Source of the DNA: Natronosalvus rutilus
GTDB lineage: Archaea > Halobacteriota > Halobacteria > Halobacteriales > Natrialbaceae
Length of the DNA stretch: 64,000 nucleotides
Assembly (NCBI RefSeq): GCF_024204665.1
Contig: NZ_CP100355.1
Span: forward strand, 2,585,451 to 2,649,450
Reading direction: 5' to 3'
Shown here: piece by piece, positions 42,023 through 51,238 of the stretch
How positions within the stretch are numbered: the stretch's first letter is position 1
Layout of the letters: the number at the start of each line of letters is the position of its first letter
Notes under the pieces: model-generated
What the model was told of the DNA's origin: nothing
The model's database searches: none
The model's input: the letters and a program-made list of their open reading frames with translations, nothing else
Program-made: the position numbers and the translations under genes

Positions 42023-43723
42023 ATGACTGACCTCCATTCCGTCTACGTCGGAGCGTTGCTCGTCGCAGCAGTACTCTCGGTCGGTGTCGTCGTCTACGCC
42101 CTTCGGAAACGGCGCAATCGTCAGGATCGACTGGCGGTCACACTGGCAGTTATGATGTCGATCACCTGTGCCTGGAGCGTCGGATCGCTGGGGGCGCACC
42201 TGAGCGCAAGTGCGTCAGCGACGTGGTTTTGGTTCGGACTGAGCAACGTCGCGACGTTCGCGTTGCCCGTTACCTGGACCGTCTTTGCCGCTCACTATGC
42301 GGGCTACGACCGACACGTCACTCGGCGAACGATCGGACTGTTGGCCGTCGTTCCCGCCCTCACGTTTCTCACGATGGTGACGAACGGGTTTCAGGCTGGT
42401 TCCTGGCCGACGCCAGACTCGTCAGCAGAAACGCTCACGTTGCCCACACGTCCGGCTGGGCGTACGACATCCACCTGATTTACGCTGGGATTGCGCTGGT
42501 CGGACACGTCGCGTACACATCACGTCGCGTGTACCGGAAACAGGCGGTAGCGATCGCCGCCGCCGTCGTCGTTCCCCTCCTCACGAACGTCTTTTACGTC
42601 CGAATTGCCGGGGCCGAATCGGTCAACTGGACGCCCGTCGCGTTCACGATTACCGGTGTTGCCGTCGCCGCGGCCATCTTTCGCTATCAGTTGCTCGATA
42701 TCGTGCCGGTCGCCCGGGAATCAGTCGTCGAGACGATGCGTGACGGCGTCATCGTGCTCGACGGACAGAGGCGCATCGTCGACGTGAACGCGACGGCTGA
42801 GTGTATGCTCGAGGGTCCCGACTCCAACCCCGACGCCGGCCTCGTCGGCGCTTCTGCCGACCGAGTCCGACTCGGCACCGAAACTGTCGAAACGGTCGTC
42901 GAAACCGGCCGTGGCGAACTCGCTATCGAACGGGCGGGAACCACACAGCACGTAGCTATTCGAAGCGAACCGATCACGACCGGGTCGGACGCCACGCTGG
43001 TGACGATCCAGGACGTGACCCACCGACGATGCCACGAACGCGAACTCGAGCGGACGAACGCTCGCCTCGACGAGTTCGCGAGCGTCGTCAGTCACGACCT
43101 CCGGAACCCGTTGAATATCGCGGCCGGGTATCTCGACATACTCGAGACGTCCGTCGACGAGGACGGTCGAGAGACCCTCGACATCGTTCGAACGCAACAC
43201 GACCGAATGCAGGCAATCATCGACGACGCATTGACCCTGGTGCGGGAGGGATCGACCGTCGACAAAACCGAGACCGAGACGCTGTCGCTCGAGGCCGTCG
43301 CCCGCGAGGCCTGGGACGGCGTCGACACGGGTGCGGCGACGCTGACGGTCGTCGACGATCGGCCGCTCGAGGCTGATCGAGATCGGTTGCTTCGAGCCCT
43401 CGAGAACCTTTTTCGGAACTGTGTGGAACACGCCGGACCGACGGTATCGGTCGCAGTCGGCTCGAGCGACGGGCTTCTACGTCGTCGACGACGGACCCGG
43501 AATTCCGCCGGAAGAACGGGAACGCGTGTTCGATTCGGGGTATTCGATCGGGGCAGATGGAACGGGCTTCGGACTCTCGATCGTCACCCAGATCGCCGAC
43601 GCACACGGCTGGACCGTCGAGTGCAGCGACCGCGGGCGAAACGGGTTCGACGGCGCCTGCTTCGAGTTCTCGGTTCGGAACTCGGCCGACCGTCTCGGGC
43701 CCGCTCTGGCCCAGAAACAGTGA
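42023..43723 (+). pseudogene. 7TM-PAS sensor histidine kinase, disrupted by two frameshifts
   Basis: Frames restored by eye give ~565 residues: an N-terminal 7TM region (residues 1-~220), a PAS-like segment (VVETMRDGVIVLDGQRRIVDVN), the H box FASVVSHDLRNPLNIAAGYLD, N box [11 protein letters not shown], then [20 protein letters not shown] and GTGFGLSIV. Shift 1: one base is missing at ~42393 (TNGF then GWFLADARLVS). Shift 2: one extra G in the GGG at 43471-43473 (SSDG then FYVVDDGPG). All kinase motifs are intact, which suggests either very recent decay or base-call errors. The next gene is panB. Confidence 0.85.
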
Positions 43724-43754
43724 CGTTTACTCGCTCGAGGGCGACCGTCGTGGT

Positions 43755-44567
43755 ATGCCAACGGTTCGTGACGTTCGCGAGAAAGCCGGAACGGAACCGA
43801 TCACGATGCTCACCGCCTACGACGCGCCAACGGCCGGCATCGTCGACCGGGCCGGCGTCGACGTGATCCTCGTCGGCGACAGCGTCGGTAACACGACCCT
43901 TGGGTACGAGACGACGCTCCCGGTGAGCGTCGACCAGATGGCCAGCCACGTCAACGCCGTCTCCCGCGCAACCGAGGACGCCCTCGTCGTCGCCGACATG
44001 CCGTTTCTCTCCTTCGGCGTCAACGAGAAAGAGAGCCTCGAGAACGCCGGACGCATGCTCAAAGAGGAAGGCGCCGAGGCGGTCAAACTCGAGTCGGGGC
44101 CACACACCGTCGACCTCACCGAGAAGATGGTCCAGCTCGGCATCCCGGTAATGGCTCACCTCGGGCTGACCCCCCAGCACGTCAACCAGTACGGCGGCTT
44201 CCCCCGCCAGGGAACCGACGAGGAGTCCGCCCGAGCGATCGTCGACCTGGCCCAGGCCCACGAGGACGCTGGCGCGTTCTCGCTCGTCCTCGAGCACGTT
44301 CCCTCGAACGTCGCGGCGCAGGTCACGGAGGCAATCGACATCCCGACGATCGGTATCGGCGCGGGCCCGGACTGTGACGGGCAGGTGCTCGTGTTCCACG
44401 ACGCGGTGGGACTCAGCGAGTGGAGTCCCTCGTTCTCCAAACAGTTCGGAAACGTCCGCGAGGAGATGGAATCGGCCGTCGAGGGCTACGTCGAAGCCGT
44501 CGAGGGCGAGTCGTTCCCCGCGGAAGAACACAGCTACGAGCAGTCTGACCTGGATCGGATCTACTGA
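43755..44567 (+). CDS. panB: Ketopantoate hydroxymethyltransferase
   Basis: 270 residues. Makes ketopantoate for coenzyme A synthesis. Motifs MLTAYDAPTAGIVDRAGVD, LVGDSVGNTTLGYETTLPV (metal Asp), KLESGPHTVDL, GIPVMAHLGLTPQHVNQYGGF (Lys/His site) and TIGIGAGPDCDGQVLVFHD. Starts at ATG 43755, 31 bp after the broken kinase; no operon link to it is needed. Confidence 0.93.
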   Translation: MPTVRDVREKAGTEPITMLTAYDAPTAGIVDRAGVDVILVGDSVGNTTLGYETTLPVSVDQMASHVNAVSRATEDALVVADMPFLSFGVNEKESLENAGRMLKEEGAEAVKLESGPHTVDLTEKMVQLGIPVMAHLGLTPQHVNQYGGFPRQGTDEESARAIVDLAQAHEDAGAFSLVLEHVPSNVAAQVTEAIDIPTIGIGAGPDCDGQVLVFHDAVGLSEWSPSFSKQFGNVREEMESAVEGYVEAVEGESFPAEEHSYEQSDLDRIY

Positions 44568-44636
44568 GTTCGCACTCGAGCCCGTTCGTCACACCTTACG
44601 GCGCGGCTCCATTGCCCGGTTAATAGGCAACGGCGA

Positions 44637-46163
44637 TCAGTCGTCCGCCGACGCCACCACCTGCCGTTCGTCTTCGTCCTCGAGCAACCGATCCAGCGCG
44701 TCGACCATCGCCTCGACGCTCGCCCGGGTGATATCGGCCTCGCTCCGGGCGACCGTCACGCTACGGTCGTCTCGAGCCATCATGACCTCGACGGTGACGA
44801 CCGCGTCCGTGCCCCCGGTGACGGCGTCGACGTGGTAGGCCTCGAGATCGGCGTCCGCGGCGGATCCGATCGCTTCACGAACGGCGGAGACGGCAGCGTC
44901 GACGGGACCTGAGCCAGTGCCGGAGGCGATGCGCTCCTCGCCAGCGACCGACAGGCGAACGCTCGCCGTGGGCACTGCGCCGCCACTGGTCGCGTTCAGG
45001 TCGAGCAGTTCGACCGTCCGGTCGCGGTCGGCGCCGGTGACGTCCTCGGCGATCGTGAGGAGGTCGGCGTCGGTCACCCGCCGCCCGCGGTCGCCAAGTT
45101 CGGTCACTCGAGTGGCGATCGTCCCGACCTGCTCGTCGGTCGCGTCGACGCCGTGTTCCTCGAGCGCGGCCCTGACGCCGGCCCGACCGGTGTGCTTGCC
45201 GAGCGCGAGTCGGCGTTCTCGCCCGACCGTCTCGGGAGGATAGGGCTCGTACATCCTATCGTCCTTCAGGGTGCCGTCGGTGTGGATGCCGCTCTCGTGG
45301 GTGAACGCGTTCTGCCCGACGACGGCCTTGTTCGGCGCCAGTTCGACGCCCGTCGCCCTGGCGACGCGCTGGGCGAGGTCGTAGAGTTCGCTCAGTTCGA
45401 CCGTCTCGACGCCGTAGACGTGCTCGAGCGCGATGGCGACCTCTTCGAGGGCAACGTTCCCGGCACGCTCGCCGAGTCCGTTGACCGTGCAGTGAACCAG
45501 GTCGGCCCCCGCGGAGACGGCGGCGAGCGCATTGGTCACGCCCAGCCCGAGGTCGTCGTGGGTGTGGGCGCTGACCGGCCCGAGTTCGGCCAGGCGGGAG
45601 ACGGCCGCGGCCGTTCGCTCCGGACCCGTGTGGCCGACGGTGTCGGCGAAGCAAGTCCGGTCAGCACCTGCCTCGAGGGCGGTCTCCATCAGGGTCTCGA
45701 GGTAGCCCAGGTCGGCCCGTGAGCCGTCCTCGCCGATCACCTCGACCCAGAGGCCGTGGTCCGCAGCGTACCCGACCAGGTCGGCGGTCGTCTCGAGGAC
45801 GTCCTCGCGGGTGCTGCCGACTTTCCCCTCAACGTGGCGGTCGCTCGCGGGCACGACGAGGTGGACGCCGTCGACGTCGCACTTCAGGGCGAGGTCGACG
45901 TCGTTCCTGACGCCGCGGCAGAAACTCGTCACGCGGGCCTCGAGGCCGAGGTCGGTCACGCGCGAGATGGCTTTGCGCTCGCCAGCACCCGTACAGGCGC
46001 TCCCGGCCTCGATGACGCCGACGCCGGCACGCTCGAGGGCGCGGGCGATCTCGACTTTTTCGTCCGGCGAGAGAGAAACGCCGGGGGCCTGTTCGCCGTC
46101 TCGGAGGGTCGTATCCAGCAGTTCGACGGACGTGTCCGTAAGCGGGGTAGGTGGACGGGTCAT
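44637..46163 (-). CDS. cimA: (R)-citramalate synthase
   Basis: 508 residues. Alpha-IPM/citramalate family with DTTLRDGEQAPGVSL, metal HTHDDLG and the C-terminal regulatory ACT-like part (residues ~370-500). The motif VGVIEAGSACTGAGERK matches citramalate synthase more closely than LeuA. It condenses pyruvate and acetyl-CoA to citramalate for isoleucine synthesis. LeuA remains an alternative. Confidence 0.8.
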   Translation of the reverse strand: MTRPPTPLTDTSVELLDTTLRDGEQAPGVSLSPDEKVEIARALERAGVGVIEAGSACTGAGERKAISRVTDLGLEARVTSFCRGVRNDVDLALKCDVDGVHLVVPASDRHVEGKVGSTREDVLETTADLVGYAADHGLWVEVIGEDGSRADLGYLETLMETALEAGADRTCFADTVGHTGPERTAAAVSRLAELGPVSAHTHDDLGLGVTNALAAVSAGADLVHCTVNGLGERAGNVALEEVAIALEHVYGVETVELSELYDLAQRVARATGVELAPNKAVVGQNAFTHESGIHTDGTLKDDRMYEPYPPETVGRERRLALGKHTGRAGVRAALEEHGVDATDEQVGTIATRVTELGDRGRRVTDADLLTIAEDVTGADRDRTVELLDLNATSGGAVPTASVRLSVAGEERIASGTGSGPVDAAVSAVREAIGSAADADLEAYHVDAVTGGTDAVVTVEVMMARDDRSVTVARSEADITRASVEAMVDALDRLLEDEDERQVVASADD

Positions 46164-46349
46164 TGGGTCGGTTGAAAAGGCGTTATCGGCGAATTTCGCG
46201 GCCAGCCGGGTCGCCCCGACTTCCTCTATCCTCTGACGGTGAGAACGAGTCTCGTGTCATTGTATCTCAGCCGTGGCCCCATCGGTGGTTAAAGGCGCCG
46301 GTCACGGCACTACCTGCCAATCGTCGCTGGCGGGCTGACTCGACGGCGA

Positions 46350-46712
46350 TCAATTTCGGCCGGAATTAGCCTCGAGAACCAGTTTTTCACCGGGTTCGAC
46401 GGCTTCGGCGGCGCCCGCCGGCAACTCGAGGATGAGGTCGGCTCGATCCCTGGCGAATCCCCGCCAGGGTCGGAGAGTTTCCACCCGCTGGACGACGCCG
46501 TCCGCGACCCAGATCACGTCGAGCGGGACGAAGACGAACAGCATGTGGATGTCGCGGGTTTTCGCCCGGTCGAACCGAAAAGCGATCGCGTAGTCGTCGG
46601 GGAGCGAGCGACGAAACATCAGCCCGCGAGTCTGCTTCAAGAGGGAATCGGCTGTGTCGACGGTCGTCGCGAGCGTCCGCATCGCACCGTCGGGGTCGTA
46701 CACGACTGACAC
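46350..46712 (-). CDS. DUF192 family protein
   Basis: 120 residues from GTG 46712. RTLATTVDTADSLLKQTRGLMFRRSLPDDYAIAFRF, HMLFVFVPLDVIWVADGVVQRVETLRPW, ILELPAGAAEAVEPGEKL: the compact DUF192 beta-barrel. Function unknown; no signal peptide here. Confidence 0.85.
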   Translation of the reverse strand: MSVVYDPDGAMRTLATTVDTADSLLKQTRGLMFRRSLPDDYAIAFRFDRAKTRDIHMLFVFVPLDVIWVADGVVQRVETLRPWRGFARDRADLILELPAGAAEAVEPGEKLVLEANSGRN

Positions 46713-46803
46713 AATCTCGAGTGGCGCCGGCAGGGTAAAAGGCGTGTCGGCACCGAGCGGGCACAGACCACAGATTCAACTTCGCTCGAGCGTACACAGG
46801 GGT

Positions 46804-47466
46804 ATGGAGAAGACGCCACGGGGCACCTCGGTCGGTGTCGACGACCCCTACGCGTTCGCCGGCGTCTGCGATCACCTCACCAGCGACGGGAAGTGCCGAT
46901 ACGCCTTCGATTACTACCAGCACGACCCCGAGTTCGCCCGCGAGCGAGCAGAGGCCGACTACGTATGCGTGGTCGCCGATGCGGAAGGCGACTGTACCGG
47001 GTGTAGCGGTGCGAACGAGCCGACGTCGGACGTGAGCGATGGTATCGACGAACTCAACGCAAGCGATCACGGCGACGGGAGCGACGCGAGCCAACCCTCC
47101 CCCTGGGCCGCGTGCCCCCACTTCCGGTCCCGGACCACCGAACGCGAGTGCGCTCGCTGCGGCCTCGAGGAACGCCGGCTCGGCCAGGTTCCCGACGAGT
47201 CGATCATCTCCGGCGAGCGCCCGCTTCTCGAGGAACACCACCTGTCCTACGCTCGAGACGGCGAGACCGTCGGTCACGAGATTACGATCTACCTCTGTCG
47301 GTGGTGTCACGCGAAGGTGCACAACTCGTGGGCGCGGATCACCGACGACGTCGCCCCCGATCCGGAAGCACTCGCCGAACGCGAGGGTCGCCGGTCGCTC
47401 GAGCAGTCCGAACTCGGGTTCGAAACCGCGGCAGACCGCGCCAGCCGCTCGAACGAAGAGCGCTAG
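46804..47466 (+). CDS. DUF7097-like cysteine-rich protein with HNH-like C-terminus
   Basis: 220 residues. The N-terminal half has CDHLTSDGKCRYAFDYY and CVVADAEGDCTGC, the middle CPHFRSR ... CARCGLEERR. Near the C-terminus LLEEHHLSYARDGETVGHEI is followed by TIYLCRWCHAKVHNSW, which recalls an HNH motif (HH, then CxxCHxxVH). A variable acidic/Ser linker separates the halves. A zinc-binding nuclease-like protein is possible but unproven. Confidence 0.68.
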   Translation: MEKTPRGTSVGVDDPYAFAGVCDHLTSDGKCRYAFDYYQHDPEFARERAEADYVCVVADAEGDCTGCSGANEPTSDVSDGIDELNASDHGDGSDASQPSPWAACPHFRSRTTERECARCGLEERRLGQVPDESIISGERPLLEEHHLSYARDGETVGHEITIYLCRWCHAKVHNSWARITDDVAPDPEALAEREGRRSLEQSELGFETAADRASRSNEER

Positions 47467-47540
47467 AATTCTAGAATCGGTCGCCGTTCGTGATCCACTG
47501 CCGGAGTAACGGTTTTCCCCTTCGCGTGCCATGGTGTGGT

Positions 47541-47675
47541 ATGGTGGTTACTACCCAGCGTGACGACGCCACCTGGTACGAGTGTGAGGAGTGCGGCCTG
47601 TTGTTCGACCTCCAAGACGACGCCGAGAAACACGAACGACACTGCGACGCCGAAGGCCCGTCGTACATCCAGTGA
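47541..47675 (+). CDS. Small zinc-finger protein (DUF7128-like)
   Basis: 44 residues: MVVTTQRDDATWYECEECGL with LFDLQDDAEKHERHCD. CEEC then H-x3-H-C, one C2H2-like finger. Haloarchaea carry many such micro-proteins. Probably regulatory. Confidence 0.72.
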   Translation: MVVTTQRDDATWYECEECGLLFDLQDDAEKHERHCDAEGPSYIQ

Positions 47676-47706
47676 GTTCACTCACAGCCAGCAGCGACGC
47701 CGTCGC

Positions 47707-47961
47707 CTACTCCTGGAGACCCGCTCGAGCGCGGTGCTCGGCGGCTCGGTTCTCGGCTTCCTCGAGCGTGTGCGTCGCCTCCCAGCGCACCCGGTCGGCG
47801 CTCTCGTAGGCGAGCGCCGTCTTGAGTTCGTCCCGGAGGACGCCCGAGTCGACCGTTCGAACCTCGCCGTCCGTGTCGCCGAGTTCGTAGACTCCCGGGC
47901 GATCCGGCGCCCGTGCGACGGTCGAGCGCTCAAGGGGTCGCCACTGTTTTCGTAGCGGCAT
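47707..47961 (-). CDS. DUF7508-like small protein
   Basis: 84 residues. MPLRKQWRPLERSTVARAPD then RPGVYELGDTDGEVRTVDSG and VRWEATHTLEEAENRAAEH. The fold is reminiscent of a GIY-YIG-like core (PGVYEL), without obvious catalytic residues. Start overlaps the stop of the upstream gene by one base (TGATG). Confidence 0.65.
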   Translation of the reverse strand: MPLRKQWRPLERSTVARAPDRPGVYELGDTDGEVRTVDSGVLRDELKTALAYESADRVRWEATHTLEEAENRAAEHRARAGLQE

Positions 47962-48452
47962 CACTCGGACCCGTGTTGCTCGTCCTGCTCGTCTGGCCCG
48001 CCTCGCTCGTCTCGTTCGTCTGGCCCGTCTCCCTCGACCAGTTCGTATGCATGCTCGCTCATTTCGTCCTCGGCGAAGACGAACACCCGACCGTCGACGA
48101 CGTCGTGATCCGCCTCGACGCGAACGGAGTACCCCTCGGTCGTTACGGTAACTCCGGGAAACAGTTCCTCCTCGTCCGTCGCCTCGAGCATGACTCGCCC
48201 GACGCCCGTCGCCTCGAGGATGTCCTCGTGGGTGTTTCGATCGTTGACGTAGGTCATCACACCCTCGACGCCGTCGGGATCGGTGACCAGGACGTGCACC
48301 TCTTTTCCCGGCGGGGACCGAACGCTTCCCGCCTTCGGTTCCGGGACGCCGTTGTAGAACGTCTCCCGTCCGTCGAGGTAGCGAACGACGACGCCGCCGT
48401 CGACCAGTTCGACCGGTAGCGTGCTCGGGGCGACGTTGCTTCGCGTGCTCAT
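47961..48452 (-). CDS. DUF5796 family protein
   Basis: 163 residues from ATG 48452. VAPSTLPVELVDGGVVVRYLDGRETFYNGVPE, VHVLVTDPDGVEGVMTYVNDRNTHEDILEATGVGRVML, FPGVTVTTEGYSVRVEADHDVVDGRVFVFAEDEMSEHAYELV. A beta-rich haloarchaeal protein, acidic tail, unknown role. Coupled to the small gene after it. Confidence 0.78.
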   Translation of the reverse strand: MSTRSNVAPSTLPVELVDGGVVVRYLDGRETFYNGVPEPKAGSVRSPPGKEVHVLVTDPDGVEGVMTYVNDRNTHEDILEATGVGRVMLEATDEEELFPGVTVTTEGYSVRVEADHDVVDGRVFVFAEDEMSEHAYELVEGDGPDERDERGGPDEQDEQHGSE

Positions 48453-48605
48453 ACGCACCTCTTTGTGGCAGACGGCAAAAGCACCACGGACTGCCCGTGG
48501 CTCGAGGGCGGTACGATGGCGCTGCTACCGGCGACGCACGATGGTGCTGATACCGACCGATACCGGCGACTCGGCGATTGCGGCCAGAACCGCACCGACC
48601 ATCAG

Positions 48606-48616
48606 CCGTAAATAGC
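48606..48616 (+). promoter_or_regulatory. TATA box of the shikimate kinase operon
   Basis: ccgtaaatagc, ~26 nt before the ATG at 48637. Confidence 0.55.
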
Positions 48617-48636
48617 CCGTACAAGAGAGACACCGT

Positions 48637-49515
48637 ATGGACGGCCGGGCGACCGCACCCGCTGCTGGGACGATACTCAACGCCCTAGCGACCGGTACGG
48701 GCGCTGCATTCGCAATCGACCTCGAGACGACCGCGACGGTCGAACTCGACGGTTCGGAGGGGTTCTCCGGGACGGTCGAGAGTGCTCCCGACGCCGACAC
48801 TACGCTGATCGAACGCTGCGTCGAGCGCACGCTCGAGCACTACCGCGAGGCGGCCGATCTCGAGGAATCGGTCCAGGGCGGAACGGTCGCGACCGAGAGC
48901 GACGTCCCCCTCGCCTCGGGACTCAAGAGTTCGAGCGCCGCCGCCAACGCGACGGTACTCGCGACGCTCGACGCCCTCGGACTCGCCGACGACGTGGACC
49001 AACTCGAGGCCTGCCTGGTCGGCGTCGAGGCCGCCAGGGACGCGGGCGTCACCGTCACCGGAGCCCTCGACGACGCGAGCGCGAGCATGCTCGGGGGCGT
49101 TACGATCACCGACAACACGGAGGACCGCTTGCTCGAGCACGACCGGTCGGACTTCGCACGGCACGCCGCCATCTACACCCCGCCGGAACAGTCGTTCAGC
49201 GCCGACGCAGACGTCGACGCCTGCAAGCGGATCGACTCGATGGCCGACCTCGTCGCCGAACTCGCCCTCGACGGACGCTACACCGAGGCGATGACCGTCA
49301 ACGGCTTCGCCTTCTGTGGCGCCCTCGAGTGTTCGACCCAACCGATGCTCGAAGCGCTTCCGGACGCTGCGGGCGTCTCGCTCTCCGGGACAGGCCCGAG
49401 TTACGTGGCCGTCGGTGATCGAGACGCGCTCGAGACAGTATGTGAGCGGTGGCGAGACAGGCCAGGGACGACGCGGCTGGTTCGAACGCGAACTGACGGA
49501 GCCACAACGTTATGA
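48637..49515 (+). CDS. aroK: Archaeal-type shikimate kinase (GHMP family)
   Basis: 292 residues. The GHMP ATP-binding motif is DVPLASGLKSSSAAANAT, with TVTGALDDASASMLGG and the C-terminal GVSLSGTGPSYVAVG. Phosphorylates shikimate in aromatic amino acid synthesis; unrelated to bacterial AroK. Its stop overlaps the next start (ATGA at 49512). Confidence 0.93.
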   Translation: MDGRATAPAAGTILNALATGTGAAFAIDLETTATVELDGSEGFSGTVESAPDADTTLIERCVERTLEHYREAADLEESVQGGTVATESDVPLASGLKSSSAAANATVLATLDALGLADDVDQLEACLVGVEAARDAGVTVTGALDDASASMLGGVTITDNTEDRLLEHDRSDFARHAAIYTPPEQSFSADADVDACKRIDSMADLVAELALDGRYTEAMTVNGFAFCGALECSTQPMLEALPDAAGVSLSGTGPSYVAVGDRDALETVCERWRDRPGTTRLVRTRTDGATTL

Positions 49516-49841
49516 CGAACGATTCAGAGACAACAGCTGACGAACCGAACGACGAGGGACGGATGCCCGAGGAGATGGACCTCGAGGAGTTACGCGAGGA
49601 AATCCAGGAGATCGACCAGGACCTCGTCGAGCTGATCGCGCGTCGAACCTACGTCGCGGACACCATTGCGAAGGTGAAAGCCGCCGAGGACTTACCCACG
49701 ACGGACGAAACGCAAGAGGCTCGAGTGATGGAGCGAGCGGGCGAGAACGCGGATCGGTTCAATGTCGACGCAAACCTCGTCAAGGCGATCTTTCGATTGC
49801 TGATCGAGCTGAACAAGGTCGAGCAGCGAGAGAGTAGGTGA
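49512..49841 (+). CDS. Chorismate mutase (AroQ class)
   Basis: 109 residues. A three-helix AroQ fold: DLEELREEIQEIDQDLVELIARRTYVADTIAKVKAA, DETQEARVMERAGENADRF, VKAIFRLLIELNKVEQRE. Converts chorismate to prephenate for Phe/Tyr. Translationally coupled to shikimate kinase, a common haloarchaeal operon. Confidence 0.93.
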   Translation: MTNDSETTADEPNDEGRMPEEMDLEELREEIQEIDQDLVELIARRTYVADTIAKVKAAEDLPTTDETQEARVMERAGENADRFNVDANLVKAIFRLLIELNKVEQRESR

Positions 49842-49981
49842 CCGAATTCGGCTGTTTCAGAGCATTATTGCTGATTGGGTAGTCGTATCTTCGTCCGGCA
49901 GTTGTGTTTCCTTCGTCGCCGGATTAGTTATATGTCAGTTATCTCTCACTATAAGAAAGAACGGGGGCGTGCTTGCTCTGG

Positions 49982-50968
49982 TTACAACGCATCCGGCGTT
50001 CGTGACGCAGAGACGCGTGCGCGACCGACGGCAGTGATTACTACCGCAGCACTCGCTGCGATCGCCGCGCCAATAATGAGAACCATACTTGCCGTATGAA
50101 GCGCTTCGACGCCGAGTAGAGCACTCAGCTTTTTCAGAGCCACAGCCAGGCTTCCTGCGAGCAGTACTGCTGCGAAGTATTCCTTGATCTCGTCTTCGTC
50201 GACGAGCGTCGATGCTCCTGCACCGATGCGAGCACCAAGCGCACTTCCCACGAGTAGCAAACTAACAACGGGGAGGGAAACCGCGCCGGTTCGTGCGTAG
50301 ACAAACGCGCCGAACGCACCAGACACGGTAATTTGGAGTATGTCAGTTCCGACGGCGATTCCAGCAGGAACGCCGAGTCAATACATCATCGCGGGCAGTA
50401 GCAGAAATCCTCCACCAACACCGAGGAATCCAGAGAGCGTTCCGACGGTCCCACCGATTGCCAGGATAACCCAGACTGACACCCTGACGTCACCGGTCAA
50501 CGACACCATCGGAGGACAGTCAAAAGTTTGAACATGATTGGCGAGATCATCTCCGGGATATTCGTCCCTCTCCTGGCGTGCATCACGCAGGGTGAACAGT
50601 CCGACGAGGGCGAGAAGGGTGATGTACGCGAAGCCGATTGCGAGGTCAGCCGACCCGAACTCTTCCAGTACCACGACTGCTCGTCTCCCAACCTCGATTC
50701 CAGCTGTCATAGACACCGTCAGCGACGCGACGAGCTTGTAGTCGATCTGACCGTGGGTACGATGCCTGAGCGAACCCACAACGCCCGTCCCGAACACAAA
50801 GGCGAATCCACTTCCGACTGCCACTTTTGCCGGGTAGCCAAGGACGAGCAGTGCTGGCGTGACGAGGAACGACCCACCCATCCCGAAGAACCCGAAGAGA
50901 ACACCGACCAGCAGACCAAATCCGACGAAGACGGCAATCCATACGAGGCTTAATCCGAGGAGTTCCAT
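49982..50968 (-). pseudogene. TauE/SafE-family permease, broken by one in-frame TGA
   Basis: Reading through gives ~328 residues. The first part (50968 down to 50381) is an intact N-terminal half (FVGFGLLVGVLFGFFGMGGSFLVTPALLVLGYPAKVAVGSGFAFVF; SGFLGVGGGFLLLPAMMY), then TGA (50380-50378), then LGVPAGIAVGTDILQITVSGAFGAFVYARTGAVSLPVV in the same frame. So one codon, where relatives tend to have a small residue such as Gly, is TGA. A GTG restart at 50326 could translate the tail. Presumed anion (sulfite/sulfonate) exporter. Confidence 0.85.
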
Positions 50969-51180
50969 GCGGAGTCTCCACCGAGCAGGTCACGAATCGA
51001 CGGTTCGACGATTGCCACGAGAGCGCCGTAACCGACGTACAGCACGATAACCTCGGCGAAAACGACGCCGACAATCGTCATAGCCTGCACAGTTCCACTC
51101 GGTACTGTATGCGTATCGCGGATGACGGGAACCGCAGCTGCGACCAGTAGAATGCCGATCAAAATCCAGGGTATACTCAC
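50950..51180 (-). CDS. DUF7512-like small membrane protein
   Basis: 76 residues from GTG 51180 (TTG 51201 is another option). Two helices: PWILIGILLVAAAVPVIR, and VQAMTIVGVVFAEVIVLYVGYGALVAIVEPSI. It overlaps the start of the TauE/SafE gene by 19 bp, as commonly seen in this haloarchaeal pair; perhaps an accessory of that permease. Confidence 0.65.
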   Translation of the reverse strand: MSIPWILIGILLVAAAVPVIRDTHTVPSGTVQAMTIVGVVFAEVIVLYVGYGALVAIVEPSIRDLLGGDSAWNSSD

Positions 51181-51238
51181 GAACACGACACGAACGGTCA
51201 ATGGTCGTTACGGATTTCCTATCATTTCACTCTTGAAT

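Noticed and set aside
44568-44636. Attenuator or riboswitch between panB and cimA
   Set aside because: Convergent genes with 69 bp between stops; no stable structure seen.
50528-50953. 141-codon plus frame opposite the TauE gene
   Set aside because: Antisense of a clear permease frame.
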